Assembly (NCBI GenBank): GCA_002633005.1 | Contig: NMRA01000001.1 | Location: forward strand, 119,018-171,400 | DNA: 52,383 bases | Source: Phoronis australis | Taxonomy: Eukaryota > Phoronida > Phoronidae | Direction of reading: 5' to 3' | In this document: positions 1-12,240 of the stretch, piece by piece | How positions within the stretch are numbered: the first letter of the stretch is position 1 | Layout: the number at the start of each line of letters is the position of its first letter | Position numbers and translations under genes: made by a program | Notes under the pieces: generated by a model | What the model saw: only the letters and a program-made list of their open reading frames with translations | The model's database searches: none | What the model was told of the DNA's origin: nothing

Positions 1-1270
1 GGGAGGGAGGGAGAAACAAACTTTGTTTTAAATCGTACCAGTATAAAGCATACATTGTTATATGACTGGATGGCCAGCAATGGCACGGGCCGTTAATAGC
101 TGACCACTGAGTAACAATAAATTAAATAGATAATAAAACTAACAAGAACATATAAACTAACAACAAAAAGTACATGCACAGTGTAATAAAATACAAACAC
201 AAAACGTGCCAAGAGTGGCGTAGAAGAAAACCCGAATCGCGGGAATAATATCTCGTTGGACAATGGTATAAGCAATGACCAATGGTACGGACAAGGCATA
301 ATGCGTGTTTATGATCCCTCACATTCTAGGGATGAGCTTATGACCTATGACCACATTGGCTACATTTTATGTTTTTCTGCTCCGTTCACTGTTTTCCTAA
401 GTGCGCGTCATGGTATCCGAAGCCTATTGAGGAGTCATTCCTGTCTCTATGAATTTCAAGTTATTCTTCGGGCTTTAACTAATTTTAATTGTAATAATGT
501 AAACAAACCTGTTCTTAATAGTATCATCGTGTCTTAACCATGTACTTAAATGGGAAAGTTGTTTAGATATTGCACAGCCAGGTGGCGCACTTATAACATG
601 TTGCCAGTTAATTTTACTAAAGATACAAAATGGAGCTGGTTTCAAGTAAGATTTATTCGCAAGCTTACTAGTACTGATAGTTTTGTACAGAAAATTGTCG
701 TAATGAATTAACGTTTGTGTTCTTTTTGTAATGGCTACTCTGGAGATCTTGTTCATTTGCGCTGGTCTGTACAATGGTTTAAAATTTTTGGATGTCAGTA
801 AACCACTGGATCGCATCGAGAGGGGAGAGGGGGAGCCAACTACTCCACATCGGAAACAAACAATATGACGGTGGCTTTCCCTAACACTAACGTTGTCCTC
901 AATGCCTGCCCCTATGCATTGCTCAAGTGTAACCTATTAAATAGTACGAAAGAGCAATTTCATCACTTGACTTGAAGTTTTGCATTAATTGACTACTGAG
1001 ATAGAAAAAAAACACTTGAAAACGCTGTGCACTGATCTGTATTAGCATTCAATATTTTGTGACGCCAGGCCTATTGAAAACTAGTCTGCATGCAAAATAC
1101 ACGGTGCAAGGAAATTGCCGAACAGTCATTTCAAGCATTCAGATGTCACCAACTAATGTATTTTGCGTGGCTGGTTGTCACGGAATACATTCCTGTAGCC
1201 TACTGCATTCTCAGTCATAGAAGGACGAGTTTTCACTTGTGTAGTTAGCCAGGCGGGTTTGCTTGCGTAA
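1..1270. other. Non-coding flank, nothing recognised
   Basis: I see no recognisable gene, RNA or repeat here. The longest open stretch is on the minus strand at 816-475 (113 codons, ATG start). Its translation has no family motif and no supporting splice sites, so I do not call it a gene. Confidence 0.5.
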
Positions 1271-1279
1271 AACTTATAC

Positions 1280-1380
1280 TATATAATGGGTACCTGGCAT
1301 GGAGTCGCATTGTCACTCGTGAGGTGGCTCATATATGTAGTTTTTGAACAACGTTCCTGATATCTTGCAGCTGTCGTAAG
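1280..1380 (+). promoter_or_regulatory. Candidate TATA/Inr core promoter and 5' leader
   Basis: TATATAAT lies at 1280-1287. An initiator-like TCACTC, with its A at 1315, sits about 35 bases from the first T, close to normal metazoan spacing. A good donor-like GTAAGT follows at about 1375-1380, so the leader could be a short non-coding first exon. The first downstream ATG, at 1422, has a fair context (caaccATG). Such motif sets also arise by chance in AT-rich DNA. What gene it would drive is unknown; the ZP gene 11 kb downstream has no identified first exon, but no sequence evidence links the two. Confidence 0.25.
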
Positions 1381-1421
1381 TTTTCGTGTGAACAACACTT
1401 AAAAGCAACTAAAACTCAACC

Positions 1422-1496
1422 ATGTTCGGCTCGGTGATCAATTTTTGGAACTTCATTGTCGCTGTTGCTCTACGATTCCTCTTACTAGGGTTGTGA
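1422..1496 (+). CDS. 24-codon signal-peptide-like ORF (candidate first coding exon)
   Basis: Too short for a usual ORF screen. The ORF opens at ATG 1422 and stops at TGA 1494-1496. The peptide starts MFGSVINFW and then has a hydrophobic core (FIVAVALRFLLLGL), which resembles a secretory signal sequence. It lies 107 bases after the putative initiator. A split first exon would need a donor before the TGA, and the only GT there (1490-1491, GTTGTG) is poor. It may be a stand-alone small ORF, a decayed exon or chance. No homology is recognised. Confidence 0.15.
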   Translation: MFGSVINFWNFIVAVALRFLLLGL

Positions 1497-1499
1497 TAT

Positions 1500-2700
1500 C
1501 ACAAAAATTACACTGAAAATACTTACACCGTGAAAATGAGGTACAATATGCCAAGAACACCAAATTTTTGTAATGGCGTCGGTTGAATCCAGTTTTTCAC
1601 AGCACTTTCTGTTCATTTTCAGTGATGGTGAATTGATCGCGTGGGATAAAAGTGCTTCTTTGCTGCAGTGTCTAGAAATGCAATCTACGGAACATTTTCG
1701 TCAGAGTCCTTGTAAATTTTCGAAAATTGGCCATGTAGGTCTCTGCTTATAAAAATTCGCCTTCCTCATGAATTTTTTTTAAACAAACACTCAGCAAACA
1801 AAATTTTAAAAAGCTCCAAAGAAGTTGCAACATCATTCCCTACATAGCTTCAAGGCTTTGCTCGGCCATTTTTGCCAGACGTTTCGTTTTTGCTTGATAA
1901 TTACAGCATCCACATGCGTAGACTACTTTACTTGTATCTGAAGACGAAACCAAGTCCAGTTTCTGAAAATTGTTTAAAGCGGTATTCTGCAAACGTGGTG
2001 ATTTACTTCAAATATAACTTACCATAGGGCTTAGAGACAAAACTCCGTGAGAGGAATGCCAAAGCAGTGTTCATTAACCGCGATAATACGTACTTGAATT
2101 TGGCAGCTCATGACGCACTAGCTGATAAAACCATCGTTACTTTTTGAAATGGTACAAACAGTGCACGTGTTCTTCTCAGAGTCAATAAACCACTGGCAAA
2201 GGATGCATGAAAACCTAAGAACTGGTAGCAAATAAAGACTTGGACACAAGGTAAAGTACTTGTGAAGGTGCTGTTGGGGCCATTATAATTTAATTTGATT
2301 CGTGTATTAAAAAGCAAAGGTAATGTACAGTAGACAAATGACAAACAGACGAACGCACACACCACACTCACGCTCACGCATTAGGAAACCTGCCAACAAA
2401 ATTAGAACCCGTGTGTACTAAAGAAAAATGATCCAGAGAGAACCATCTATTATTAAATTTTTCATATTCACAACTTCCGAAATATTTATGTTTTCCCTTC
2501 TTGGCTTCATTTGGAAATCTGATTGAACTTCTTCAGTCCACGACTTACGATAGATTCAAGTCAACTGTAACAGGCCTGAAGTGGGCTTCACTGTTGCTGA
2601 TATTTGCGTCTCAGTTACACCACTTCCCCATATTTTCGCTTGGAAGTGTTTGGTAACTAGCTATGAGTAGTTTTGTAATTTGCTATGTTGGTGTAGTTTG
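1500..2700. other. Intergenic, nothing recognised
   Basis: AT-rich unique-looking sequence. Open frames are short (under 90 codons) and show no motif, splice-supported extension or repeat structure that I could support. Confidence 0.5.
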
Positions 2701-2711
2701 CTCATTTTCGT

Positions 2712-2841
2712 GTACGCCGCATAGTAATTACTTTAGGATCCGAAATAATTACTTTACGCCCCTAACAAGAATTAACTTACGCACGTAATTTAATTTCGTG
2801 AAGTAATTATTTGCGGCGTAAAGTAATTATTTGCGGCGTAC
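2712..2841. repeat. Foldback repeat with AAGTAATTAT/GCGGCGTA arms
   Basis: The left arm at 2712-2735 (gtacgccgca then tagtaattactttag) is the near-perfect reverse complement of the right arm at 2818-2841. The right-arm unit AAGTAATTATTTGCGGCGTA occurs twice in tandem (2801-2820 and 2821-2840). A further AATAATTACTTTACGCC sits in the loop at about 2744-2760. It can form a long hairpin with a loop of about 80 bases. This fits a foldback or MITE-type element or a remnant. I could not identify target-site duplications. Confidence 0.6.
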
Positions 2842-2849
2842 GGCGTAGT

Positions 2850-5800
2850 GTTCACCCATTTGGCCACCCACAGCTAACGCATGGCGTATGACTTTTCATG
2901 TTGCTTGACCTTCGAAGTGCCGTTGGCATGCTCCCTATTTAAAAGCTTTGATAGTATGCGAAGCGTTTATTCAATTTATTTTGGCGATAAAATTATTAAC
3001 TGTCGCGTAAATTGATAATTATTTTACAAAACAACTGGAAGGATTTGAATGTCGATAAAATATCGAGGCAGCGGTCTTAGGCATGGCTTTTCTAAGCATT
3101 TTTAGAGTTTCACTTCTTATTATTTAACACTTGTGAATAATAACATTGCCGGATTTATAGAGGGGCAAAGAGGCAATTGTCCCTTGCCGCACCTTCGAGA
3201 GGGAACCGAAGATGAAAGGAAACACCTTAATACGGAAGGCTAAATGTCAACAAAAGGGAAAAGGGCTACAATTAATTGCATCATCGTGAGACCCTCCGAG
3301 AAAAAGTTTAAAATTTACGATTTCATAAAAATTAAAAACGAAAATAGAGGCAATCGATTACAACATCATGGCCCGTGTCTCTGTAACCTGTCCCTTAAGA
3401 AATTATCAGTGAAAAGCACGAAACGGGTGGCCGCTTGGATGCCTTCAACGGGCTCCTTCCTTGAACTGCTCCACCAATTGAATGGAAATATAATTCCAAA
3501 CATAGGGATGAACTTTAATTGATGCTATCTGTCACTTTTTCAATTTTGGTTGAGACAATGTGATATACAATATCGAGAAGAACCGATAAGAGAGTCACAC
3601 AGATCGCTCAATTATCCTTTTCCAGAGCGGGCTCCTTGAAAAAACAATAGTTTTGCAATACCTTTGTCTCCTTGAATAAAAAATCCAGTGAATTAATATG
3701 GTCTACGAATATTTTGTTTATAAATAAAACAACAAAAATAAAATAGAATATGAATGCATTTTGGAACCTAACGCAGTTAACAGTCCAAACAAATTGAAAG
3801 CTTTTTAGTAAAGGAGATGTGAAAAAATAATTATCTTCTGCTAACTTTTAACGGAAAAAGGCAAAGTATGAAGTAATATGTAAATTAAACACTAATTGTT
3901 ATTTAAGCAATATGTTTGTAATGTATACTCACTATGGTATCAACTTGTGAAGTAAGTCTTCAAGTGATATGTACAACACAGTGAGTATTGTACTCTTTCA
4001 AGAATGCTAGGCACATGTAGCAATCTCAAAACTTTATCATGTCTTTCTCGAATTTACTCGAACTTTTACTGGGAGTTTATTGGAGGTCACGCTTTCCTGC
4101 GAAGTACACAGAAAGTTGAGAATTACTTAAAATTTAGAGTACTTTTGGGTGTGTACTTCTTGGTGATTTCTAAAGCATCAGGGATTACTCAGAGTATTTC
4201 ATTAAGTTACGATTACAAGGGACTGAGTAAAGTTTGACGATTGCGAGTCTAAACTTCAATCCCTTGAACGCCATCTTGTTTCCGTGTCAGAAAAGTAAAA
4301 GGCACGTTGACGTTGTCTTTCAGTTTGACCGGCGTACCTAACAGCGTATGCACTTATTATTACCAACTATCGTATAGCCAGTGGTACAGGACACGTTACA
4401 CAACAAGTTGCTTGGACTGGGACTTCCGGTGCACAAGATATCAGTAAGTAGAATGGTTTGCAGTTTTGGAGGAATAACATTCAATAGACGCCACTGAAAT
4501 GCCGTATAACATACTGCGTCTGTCCACGACACTGGTAAGGCGCTAAAACACCGGTCTTAGTTCTTGTCACATGGCATTCCAAAGACATCCGAGTACGTCT
4601 TGTAATACCGGCGCCCGTTCTGAGAAAACTGGGTTAGCTGGGAGAAACCTTCAACTTATTCATTGTTAAGACATAACTTAGATTTGTCTTAGTACGTTCC
4701 AATAAAAATGACCTTAAGTTTGATTTAAGTTTTTGTCCTAAATTGCCTCAAATTTGACGTACATGTAGTTCACCAGTTTTAGAAGTTTGTAGTTTGGGGC
4801 AAAGCTAAGGTACAAACAAACGCGCGTGCGCACGCATGCACGAATATTATTTGTTATTCATCAAATGTACAGCAACTTTGAAAGAGTACCCTGCCCATTA
4901 AATGTGCGAACAACCGTGCGTTTAAGCTGATGGAATGCCGTTTTATTTTCGCATTGATGTAATTTTGTCCGCACAATCCGATTTTTCAATATGGCTCCCT
5001 ATACATTTGGCCCACCATCAGGAATATCCGGTTTTCTTGCTAGACTTTTGAATCGCAGAAGTCATGAAGAAACAGTTATTTAAACAGATCCATTAGTCTT
5101 ATACGATAATCGAGTACTAAGTCATATTCGGGAATTCGGAGTGTGCAGACAGGATCTTTGACTGGTTTCTTACAGGTCAAAATACAGGGTCGCCTATAAA
5201 AGGCAAGACAAGCTAGGCTGTTGTCAGGGCTATACGGACAACGGTTCTTCGTTTTGCATTCGTAAGTATTAGTTTTGTGTTCTTGCATAAATGGAAGGAA
5301 TATCTGTAATTTTCCGTATGACGTCATGGTGTGCATTTCTGAAAAAAAAATATCCGCTAGGGCAACAGATTTTACGCCAAGTCCTACACCCGTCTTTATT
5401 GGCAGAGTGTTGAGTGTACTAGAAATGTATTCTCGAGCTTAAAAAAGCAGGGAAGATGCACTCTGGTATTTCCGTTCATGCCTTACACCATTGTGCGCAG
5501 CAACTGGACCATAAAGCGAAGAATAGTTGATACATGGATTTTAAGGCCAATATCTCTCTTTGTTTGATGGATGATATCTGATACATTGCTCATACATAGA
5601 CTTAGTGAAAACTGTTTATTTGTCCTAGCCATTTTTACATTGAATTCCTGATGATTGAACATGTTGTTGACGTTATGTTTTCTCAGCTCTGGCACTTACT
5701 GAAGTTTAAATAACTTGTCACCCAAGCTAGAGGCTACATATATTGTCAATATGAACAATTTACGTAAAAAGTATTACATTTTACTGGAGCTATGTTGAAT

Positions 5801-6680
5801 CAAGTAGATAATGTTCCAAACCAACACCAAAGTTCTCAAGATTGTCTTATTATGGTTGGTTAGTTGAACTTTCGTGTGCGGATACAACGATGAACGGAGT
5901 ATTCCAAGTTCGATCAAGGAATCTCAACATCATAGCAAGCGGTCGTGTATGCAAGGATCAGTTACTACGCGCATCGAAAAATTACAGATTCTACCAAACT
6001 TTGCACACGTTTGAAAGTTCATAATACTGCTATAAGTACAATTGTCAGGAAGTCAGTGTGCTTCATGGGTTGCCGGGGTTGCATAAACAGTTGGATTCAT
6101 TCCAAATTAATATGCTTTGCGCGGCAAACCGTTGCATAAGTTTGTCTTACATACACAGTATAACGACGAACTGAAAACGAGGAATATTGTATAGAGTGAG
6201 CGTGTGTTTGAGAAAAATGGAAACAATGAGTATGCTGTCATAACCAAAGAAAAAGAAACTTGAAGCTGGCTATCGTGTCGGAGGCAGGTTATAGGAAAGT
6301 TAAAACAGTTACCAATTTTAAAATGTTAATCGATTGTTATTAAATAAATTGATTAATTGTGCTCAATTATTGTTAGGCTTGTATGTATTTGAACGGAATT
6401 TAACTTTGCAGCGCTATTCACCCATCATTACATACAGTAGCAACAACCCATGGTACTTGTGCGTAAATAACCTCATTTAAGCAATTGTGGTCGGTTGCAT
6501 GGAACAGTTCCAAATACATGAAGGAACCCAATTAATATTACATCTTTTCACAGCAGTTCTAGAATTTGCAAAAACATATTAAAGTATTCATCTACGAAGC
6601 TCCAATCATAGTTGCCAGCAATGCTCTTTCATTGACTTTGCAATAATAGACCAAGCAGAAACGACAAAGGAGCATAAAAT
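2850..6680. other. Intergenic, nothing recognised
   Basis: Only short ORFs without recognisable motifs (for example 92 codons at 3244-3522 and 77 at 4004-4237). An alternating purine-pyrimidine run around 4820-4843 (cgcgcgtgcgcacgcatgcac) is potentially Z-DNA forming, but short. No RNA gene or longer repeat was seen. Confidence 0.45.
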
Positions 6681-6839
6681 TCGCGAGGCTCTACACATCA
6701 GTTGGTGCAAGTCCAATCTCAATAGGCAACTGGAACACCACAGGTTGTCATTGGTGGTCTAGTTTATCGTCACTCCCTGTAACTGACAGTATCTGCGCTT
6801 CATTACTTGTTGCTGGGCCTAGCTAGGTGGCCACTATAT

Positions 6840-6885
6840 TCTCTCTTCTGATGATGGTGCTTGAATAAATGACACCGAAACATGT
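6840..6885 (+). mobile_element. Possible retroelement 3' tail with CTGATGA...CACCGAAAC motif
   Basis: The sequence CTGATGA is followed by a short helix (GGTG pairing with CACC across a loop) and then CGAAAC. This 'TGA(A/T)GA, hairpin, GAAAC' pattern is common at the tails of Penelope-like and related retroelements, and it resembles the core of a hammerhead ribozyme. One extra base between CTGATGA and the helix, plus poor flanking stems, argue against an active ribozyme. No reverse transcriptase remnant is recognised directly upstream. Confidence 0.25.
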
Positions 6886-6920
6886 CGATTTAAGTACTAG
6901 TCCACGAGAGCACTAACCAT

Positions 6921-6943
6921 GAGCGGCAAGGTAGGGGTCAGCC
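6921..6943 (+). repeat. Left member of inverted pair (GAGCGGCAAGGT..GGTCAGCC)
   Basis: The 23 bases here match, with very few differences, the reverse complement of 11879-11902. The two ends are 5 kb apart and point toward each other as terminal inverted repeats would. The inner sequence shows no transposase, and I could not find a matching target-site duplication. They may be the ends of two separate repeats of one family. Confidence 0.4.
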
Positions 6944-7399
6944 GATTTTCACCAAATTTGGCACATATGTAGTCCTATGGGATCTATAAACAGCGGTAAA
7001 ATATTTCCTCAAAATATTGCGTTTTTCTAAAGTTATAGGCTCAAACACATTTTACGGCTTCGCAGCCATGTTTTCACGGTATAAAAACTGTCCAGTTTTA
7101 ACTGTTCATATTTTTCCTTGAATGAAAGCTATTGATTTATTATTCACTTGGCATTGTTTAGTGGTGCCTGTAGATTGTTACACAGATGTCTTGAAACACG
7201 ATTCCGATTTACCACCCTCATTTAGTAGTTTTACTACACTGCCCCCCGTTATGCCATTTTGAGGTTGTGTTCAGTACACTGCTGTACCAAATCTGCCCCC
7301 ACTGTTATGAGAATGAAACTTAGCCAAAATGTTGACAAAACATGTTACTTTCATTTCATAAAATAAAAACTTTGTCAGCCAGTTTATTAGTTATATATT

Positions 7400-10300
7400 T
7401 TGGCACCTCAAATGTACTAAAATGAGAAATTTTCATATATCTGAGATCGATGCGTGAGCACCGTAAAATCCGATTGTCCTTCATGTTTTTCGATATTTTG
7501 CAACAAGTTAGTTCCTCCTGAATGTTTTGAACGTTTTACTACTGATCACTTAGGGCTATAGTACCCCTAAATACCATACATGGCTCCATTTTGTAAAAAG
7601 CCGATTATGTCCTCCACAGTGAACAGGGTTAGACATGAACTCGACAAATGTAGGTTATTTTGATTTACAGTTGTTTTACTTTGCAATTTCCTCATGGGTA
7701 TTTCTTCACACATATTCAAGTCAGATTTTCTGTTGATCAAATGTTCATGCAATGCATTGTAATATCAAATGAAGGATAAGTTTGGTTGCATGACCGCAAT
7801 TTTTCCCACGACTTAAAACAAAAGACCGCAGAAATTTTCCTGACGAAATACCGGGTTTGCAGTTCTGTAAAAACATTCGAATGACAAGACAAACTCCACC
7901 ACTGTCCATGGCAACTCGTCGCATGTTTTTCGCCCATCGGTCCTATCATTGTTTTCCTTTGTTGTGTCATTGTTGGATGTAACAACACAGGTCGCATGGA
8001 TATAGAACCTTGCGTACATCACTGAGACCGTTGCCGATAAGTGCTCGTCATTATATCTTTATTATAACAACGGAAACAATGAAGATACTAATCTATTGTT
8101 CTCTATGCGACCAGGTTTCCCGTGGATGACCACAGAAGAGGAATCCCAAAGTATCCACAAACAATGACCACGCACCTTAGTAACTATTACCGCGCACACG
8201 AATCCTTTCCGTGGAACCTAAACACCAAATTTTTATATCCGTGTATTGTGTTGTATTGCTCATGGTACGGGTTCAGACTCTGTTGTATTAAGATTCCAAT
8301 CCCCAACCCTGTAATATGTAGTTTGAGTAAAATTTCTAGACAATGCAGGTTTATGGATTTATTCTCCTTCAAATGAAGAGTAAAAATCAAATTCTGCACA
8401 GGTTTTTTAAAAGTAATCACTTATTGGAAGATCACACATCTAAAAATAAAACAATGTTTGACAATTTTATTCATTATCTTATTTGAAAATTGCCTACCTC
8501 ACAGAAAACTCATCTAAGTTGAAAATATTCGTTGTGAAAAAATATAAAATACCAACCAGAGACTTGTGTACTACAAAATATGTTTTCGTAATACAATGCA
8601 AAGATAACTGTACAGTCAAAAGTGCAAATGTTATGACTCTAATAAAAAATTGCCTTCTAGATCTTTTCAACACTCTAATTGCTACAGGACAGAGTCAACC
8701 ACACAAAGCTCATAAAGTCAGGGAATTACATTTAAGGTGATGTAGTCTCACTGCGAAAAAGTGATTTCGCAATATCGCTGACAACACTGGAAATCTCTTC
8801 TTCACAAACTTGAGGTAGCTGTATTTACCACATCAATGTTCTTATCAAAACTAACCACCACAAAATGAAAAATTGGCATGTCGGTTCCAATTAGGCAGCA
8901 TTTTACAATGAAATGGTCATGAAAAAATACTTTTGCAACATGGTTTGCATTACAATTGCCCTACGATTACAGTTGTACATACATACTAGACCACTAACAA
9001 AATTACCCATGGGAACCATAAAATGGTCAATTCGCCAAAAAAACAAGGAGCCACCAGAGCTAATGTGCCAATACTTTTCAGTACTGCAACAAAAATCATT
9101 TGAAGTGGACATAAACTCGCCTAGAATCACATAAAACAACTTTTGATTTAGACATTTTACCATCACGAAATAGGTATTACTTCCAGGTCACTTTTGAGCA
9201 ATTTCAGAACTTTGAAAGATCTGGCAATATGCAATTGCTAGAGACCAGACTAATAGTGTGTGATTTTATACACACAGCATGGTCTCAAGGAATAGCAAAC
9301 TGTCAATTCGCTATAATTCCAGAAATCACTTCCCATCTGGATAAGGAACAAACTGAGCAAATTTTATAGAGGTAAATGGTCTAAATCAAAACTTATTACC
9401 TCCTGGACAGAATATGGGTTTACAACCCAGGTAGAAAGATAAGTTAACAAAACCAGCCTAACTGCAACAGGGTCTCAAATTTCAGTAATATATACCCATT
9501 TACAAACAAAAATCTATAATGGTAAATAAAATGCGGAAACATAAATTCAGATCAATTATGCATCTTCAAGGAAAAGGAACAGTACAGTGGTCAGAAATCA
9601 TCTAAATGTGATGGCCACACTGAGAAATCCTGTCAGACCAAAAAATCCAGTGGCTAAACAAAATGAACAATGTACCATTACCATGTGGCCCAGGATCATG
9701 ATCCGTGCCCGGAGAAAAATTCAGTCTTAGACTAGGTAAATTTTAGATTTGTGCTGTTCACACAAGCAGTTCTGGTGCAAACAAAGCTTGCGACAACACA
9801 CAAGCCTACTTCCCTACACAGCTGTGCTGATACAATAATGCCCCCACTGGATTTAGCAGATCAGCCAGAGTATTTACAGGTCCAGCCACTGTACTGTTTC
9901 CTCCCTTTGAATTTTTACAATGCTACATCCTTGACAATCGCAGATTGCCTCTTTCAATGCATACTCCACTTCCTCTGTCCCAGTTTCCCCACATTTGCTG
10001 AGAGTGGCCTATCTCAAGAAATTACTTTGGACCTGTTGTGGTATAAGCCAGTAATCTTTGGCAAATACTTTTTCCCCCGACTCGTTCCTCAAGCTACAAA
10101 TTCTCTTTGACATATCTTCTGGGAGTAGACTTTACGGCCTCTCTCTAGCCCCCTCACTTAGTTGTCCAGAAGGGTACCTTCTTGCTGGTTGTGAACTTTT
10201 CCATACCCAACCTTTACTAATAATCGGCAAGTCTCCAACTTCAGCAGAAGCCACTTCTTCAGCATAAGCCTTTCCCGATTCCTAAAATTGTATTAATGAA

Positions 10301-11870
10301 AAAATTAAACATATTAAATTTAATGTGGCCATTTCGGCTCAGAAAATATGAATACCAAGCTAAAGTGAAGGCACCAATATTTTTGACGGCTTTAGCATGT
10401 TTAATTAACTTCATAATCGCAGAAATTCATTGGCAGACATAACATACTCCCTAGTCTCTAAAAGTAGTTCATGGGCAGAAGTCATGTTACACATTTGGTG
10501 GTTGTTATGAAAAGTTATGATGACTACCTATTTTCTATGCCAATGTATACATGTAGTTGCATAAACATCAACACATTTGAATAAGATATGATTAAGCAAT
10601 AAGGCCCAAGTTATAAGCAATCACGGTGTGACAATAAAAGTATTTTTGCATGAATGACGTGCTTCTAAAAATATTCCTCAGGGTCAGACCCTGGAGTTTA
10701 GTGATTCCTACCTGAGCTCACACGAAGCAGGACGTTGAACCTTGACTTAACGTCTTTGGTCATTTTTCAGACCTCTATCAGGCTCTATCAGATTTCTCCT
10801 CTAGTGTGCAGTGGATGTTCTCAGTGTCTTTGGCGACAGCAATATATCTCGAGTGTTGTAACGATGATTCGGGCAAGTGAATCTAATAAGGTAGATTATG
10901 TAGCTCCTGCTCCACACCTGCCTCCGAGGCAGACACTGAGACAGACTACTTCTCAGGACTCAGGAGGACACGTTCCACCTCCACATCAGCTCCACGTACT
11001 CTTATAAGGTGCTCAAATGTCTCGCTCTATACCTTGTGCATTTCCCAAGAGTTTCCAAAGTTGTTTCTCTCCGCAATTTGTAGAAATACCACATTCGATG
11101 CGACTGGCAGTGCCAGATAAATAGATAAATTCGCAAACCCGCACTTTAGGTCAGCCATCATTCAACTAACGCATTGTAAGCTTTAGTTTGGTATTCAGAC
11201 GAGTTGGATGAACAAATTTAGTATAATTTCATATTTTAGTGGGAAATGCTAGTGTCCTTAAAATTAATTAAAAACATTTAAGCAAACCAATTCTTTTAAT
11301 TGTTGTATTATACCACGGCATATTAATGCGTAGAAACGGCGCACAACTAGTGACTGGTTTAACATGACAAATACACATACGCGGTCTGAAAATAGTGAAA
11401 TTCAGACACCTATTACCAAGCCTGCCTGAAGGGCTGACAAAGTTTTTATTGTATTAATTTCAAGGGCATGGAGTCTTCTACATGTCCATGTTATTATTTT
11501 TAGTTTTCTCGCGGGGGCAGCTTCGCTATAAGGGTACAACTTACTGCAGGTTTTTCACAAGTATGAAATGTACCTCCACGGAAACAGTTCCAGTGTTACC
11601 ATGGTAACCGATATTGCAGTGTCGTTGCCGTTTTTACTGACATTGGTCATGAACCTATCATGTGATATCAAAATTGTTCAGAAACAATTCTGTTTGAAGC
11701 AGAAACTGGAGTAGAAAATTTTGTCAAGAATGACTCATTCCACACCAAGAAATTGCCTCATTTTGCCCCCAAGAACACTTCCCTTGTATCTCCTAAACCA
11801 CCAAACTTTATGATGTCATACTTCACCCAATTTCTCCCATCCCTAATGTGATTCATCAGACTAAACATGG
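7400..11870. other. Intergenic, no supported gene
   Basis: The longest frame is 9751-10110 (+, 119 codons). It is cysteine- and leucine-rich but shows no family signature or splice context, and its complement is broken by stops. A 40-base piece around 9354-9392 loosely resembles 17161-17208, suggesting old repeat material. No RNA gene or CRISPR-like array was seen. Confidence 0.4.
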
Positions 11871-11878
11871 ATCTGAAT

Positions 11879-11902
11879 GGCTGACCCCCCACCTTGCCGC
11901 TT
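11879..11902 (-). repeat. Right member of inverted pair with 6921-6943
   Basis: Reads GGCTGACC, then a C run, then ACCTTGCCGCTT, which is the inverted counterpart of the repeat at 6.92 kb with a small length difference in the C/G run. See the left member for interpretation. Confidence 0.4.
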
Positions 11903-12240
11903 GTTGGCTGTACGGTGTTCGGTGGATCCGTGGACTGATACTTAATCTCTCGATGTACTCGTACAGGGACAACAGAGTAAGCCCAATCTTTCGCGGTTAG
12001 TTGAAATATTTACGTATCCCCTGTCTTTTTGAAAACCTTAAACTCTTTACATGTTTGGGCGGAACTTGGAAATTGGCGTGATCCAATAGTGAGGATGTGA
12101 CATGCGTCTATTTACGCGCTTGCTTGCATTTCCGTTGCGGGTTTTTCGGTTGACGTTTCTCCAACGGAAAGTGTTCAATCTCAGTGAAAGCAATAAGAGA
12201 GATTAGGAAACTTTTGTAATGTGTTTTCGATATGTTTCAG

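Noticed and set aside
6840-6885. Active hammerhead ribozyme
   Set aside because: The core words are present, but an extra base breaks the junction and helices I and III are poor. I keep it only as a tail-like motif.
9751-10110. 119-codon ORF as a gene
   Set aside because: Recognised by length only. No motif, no splice context, and no homology that I can recognise on either strand.
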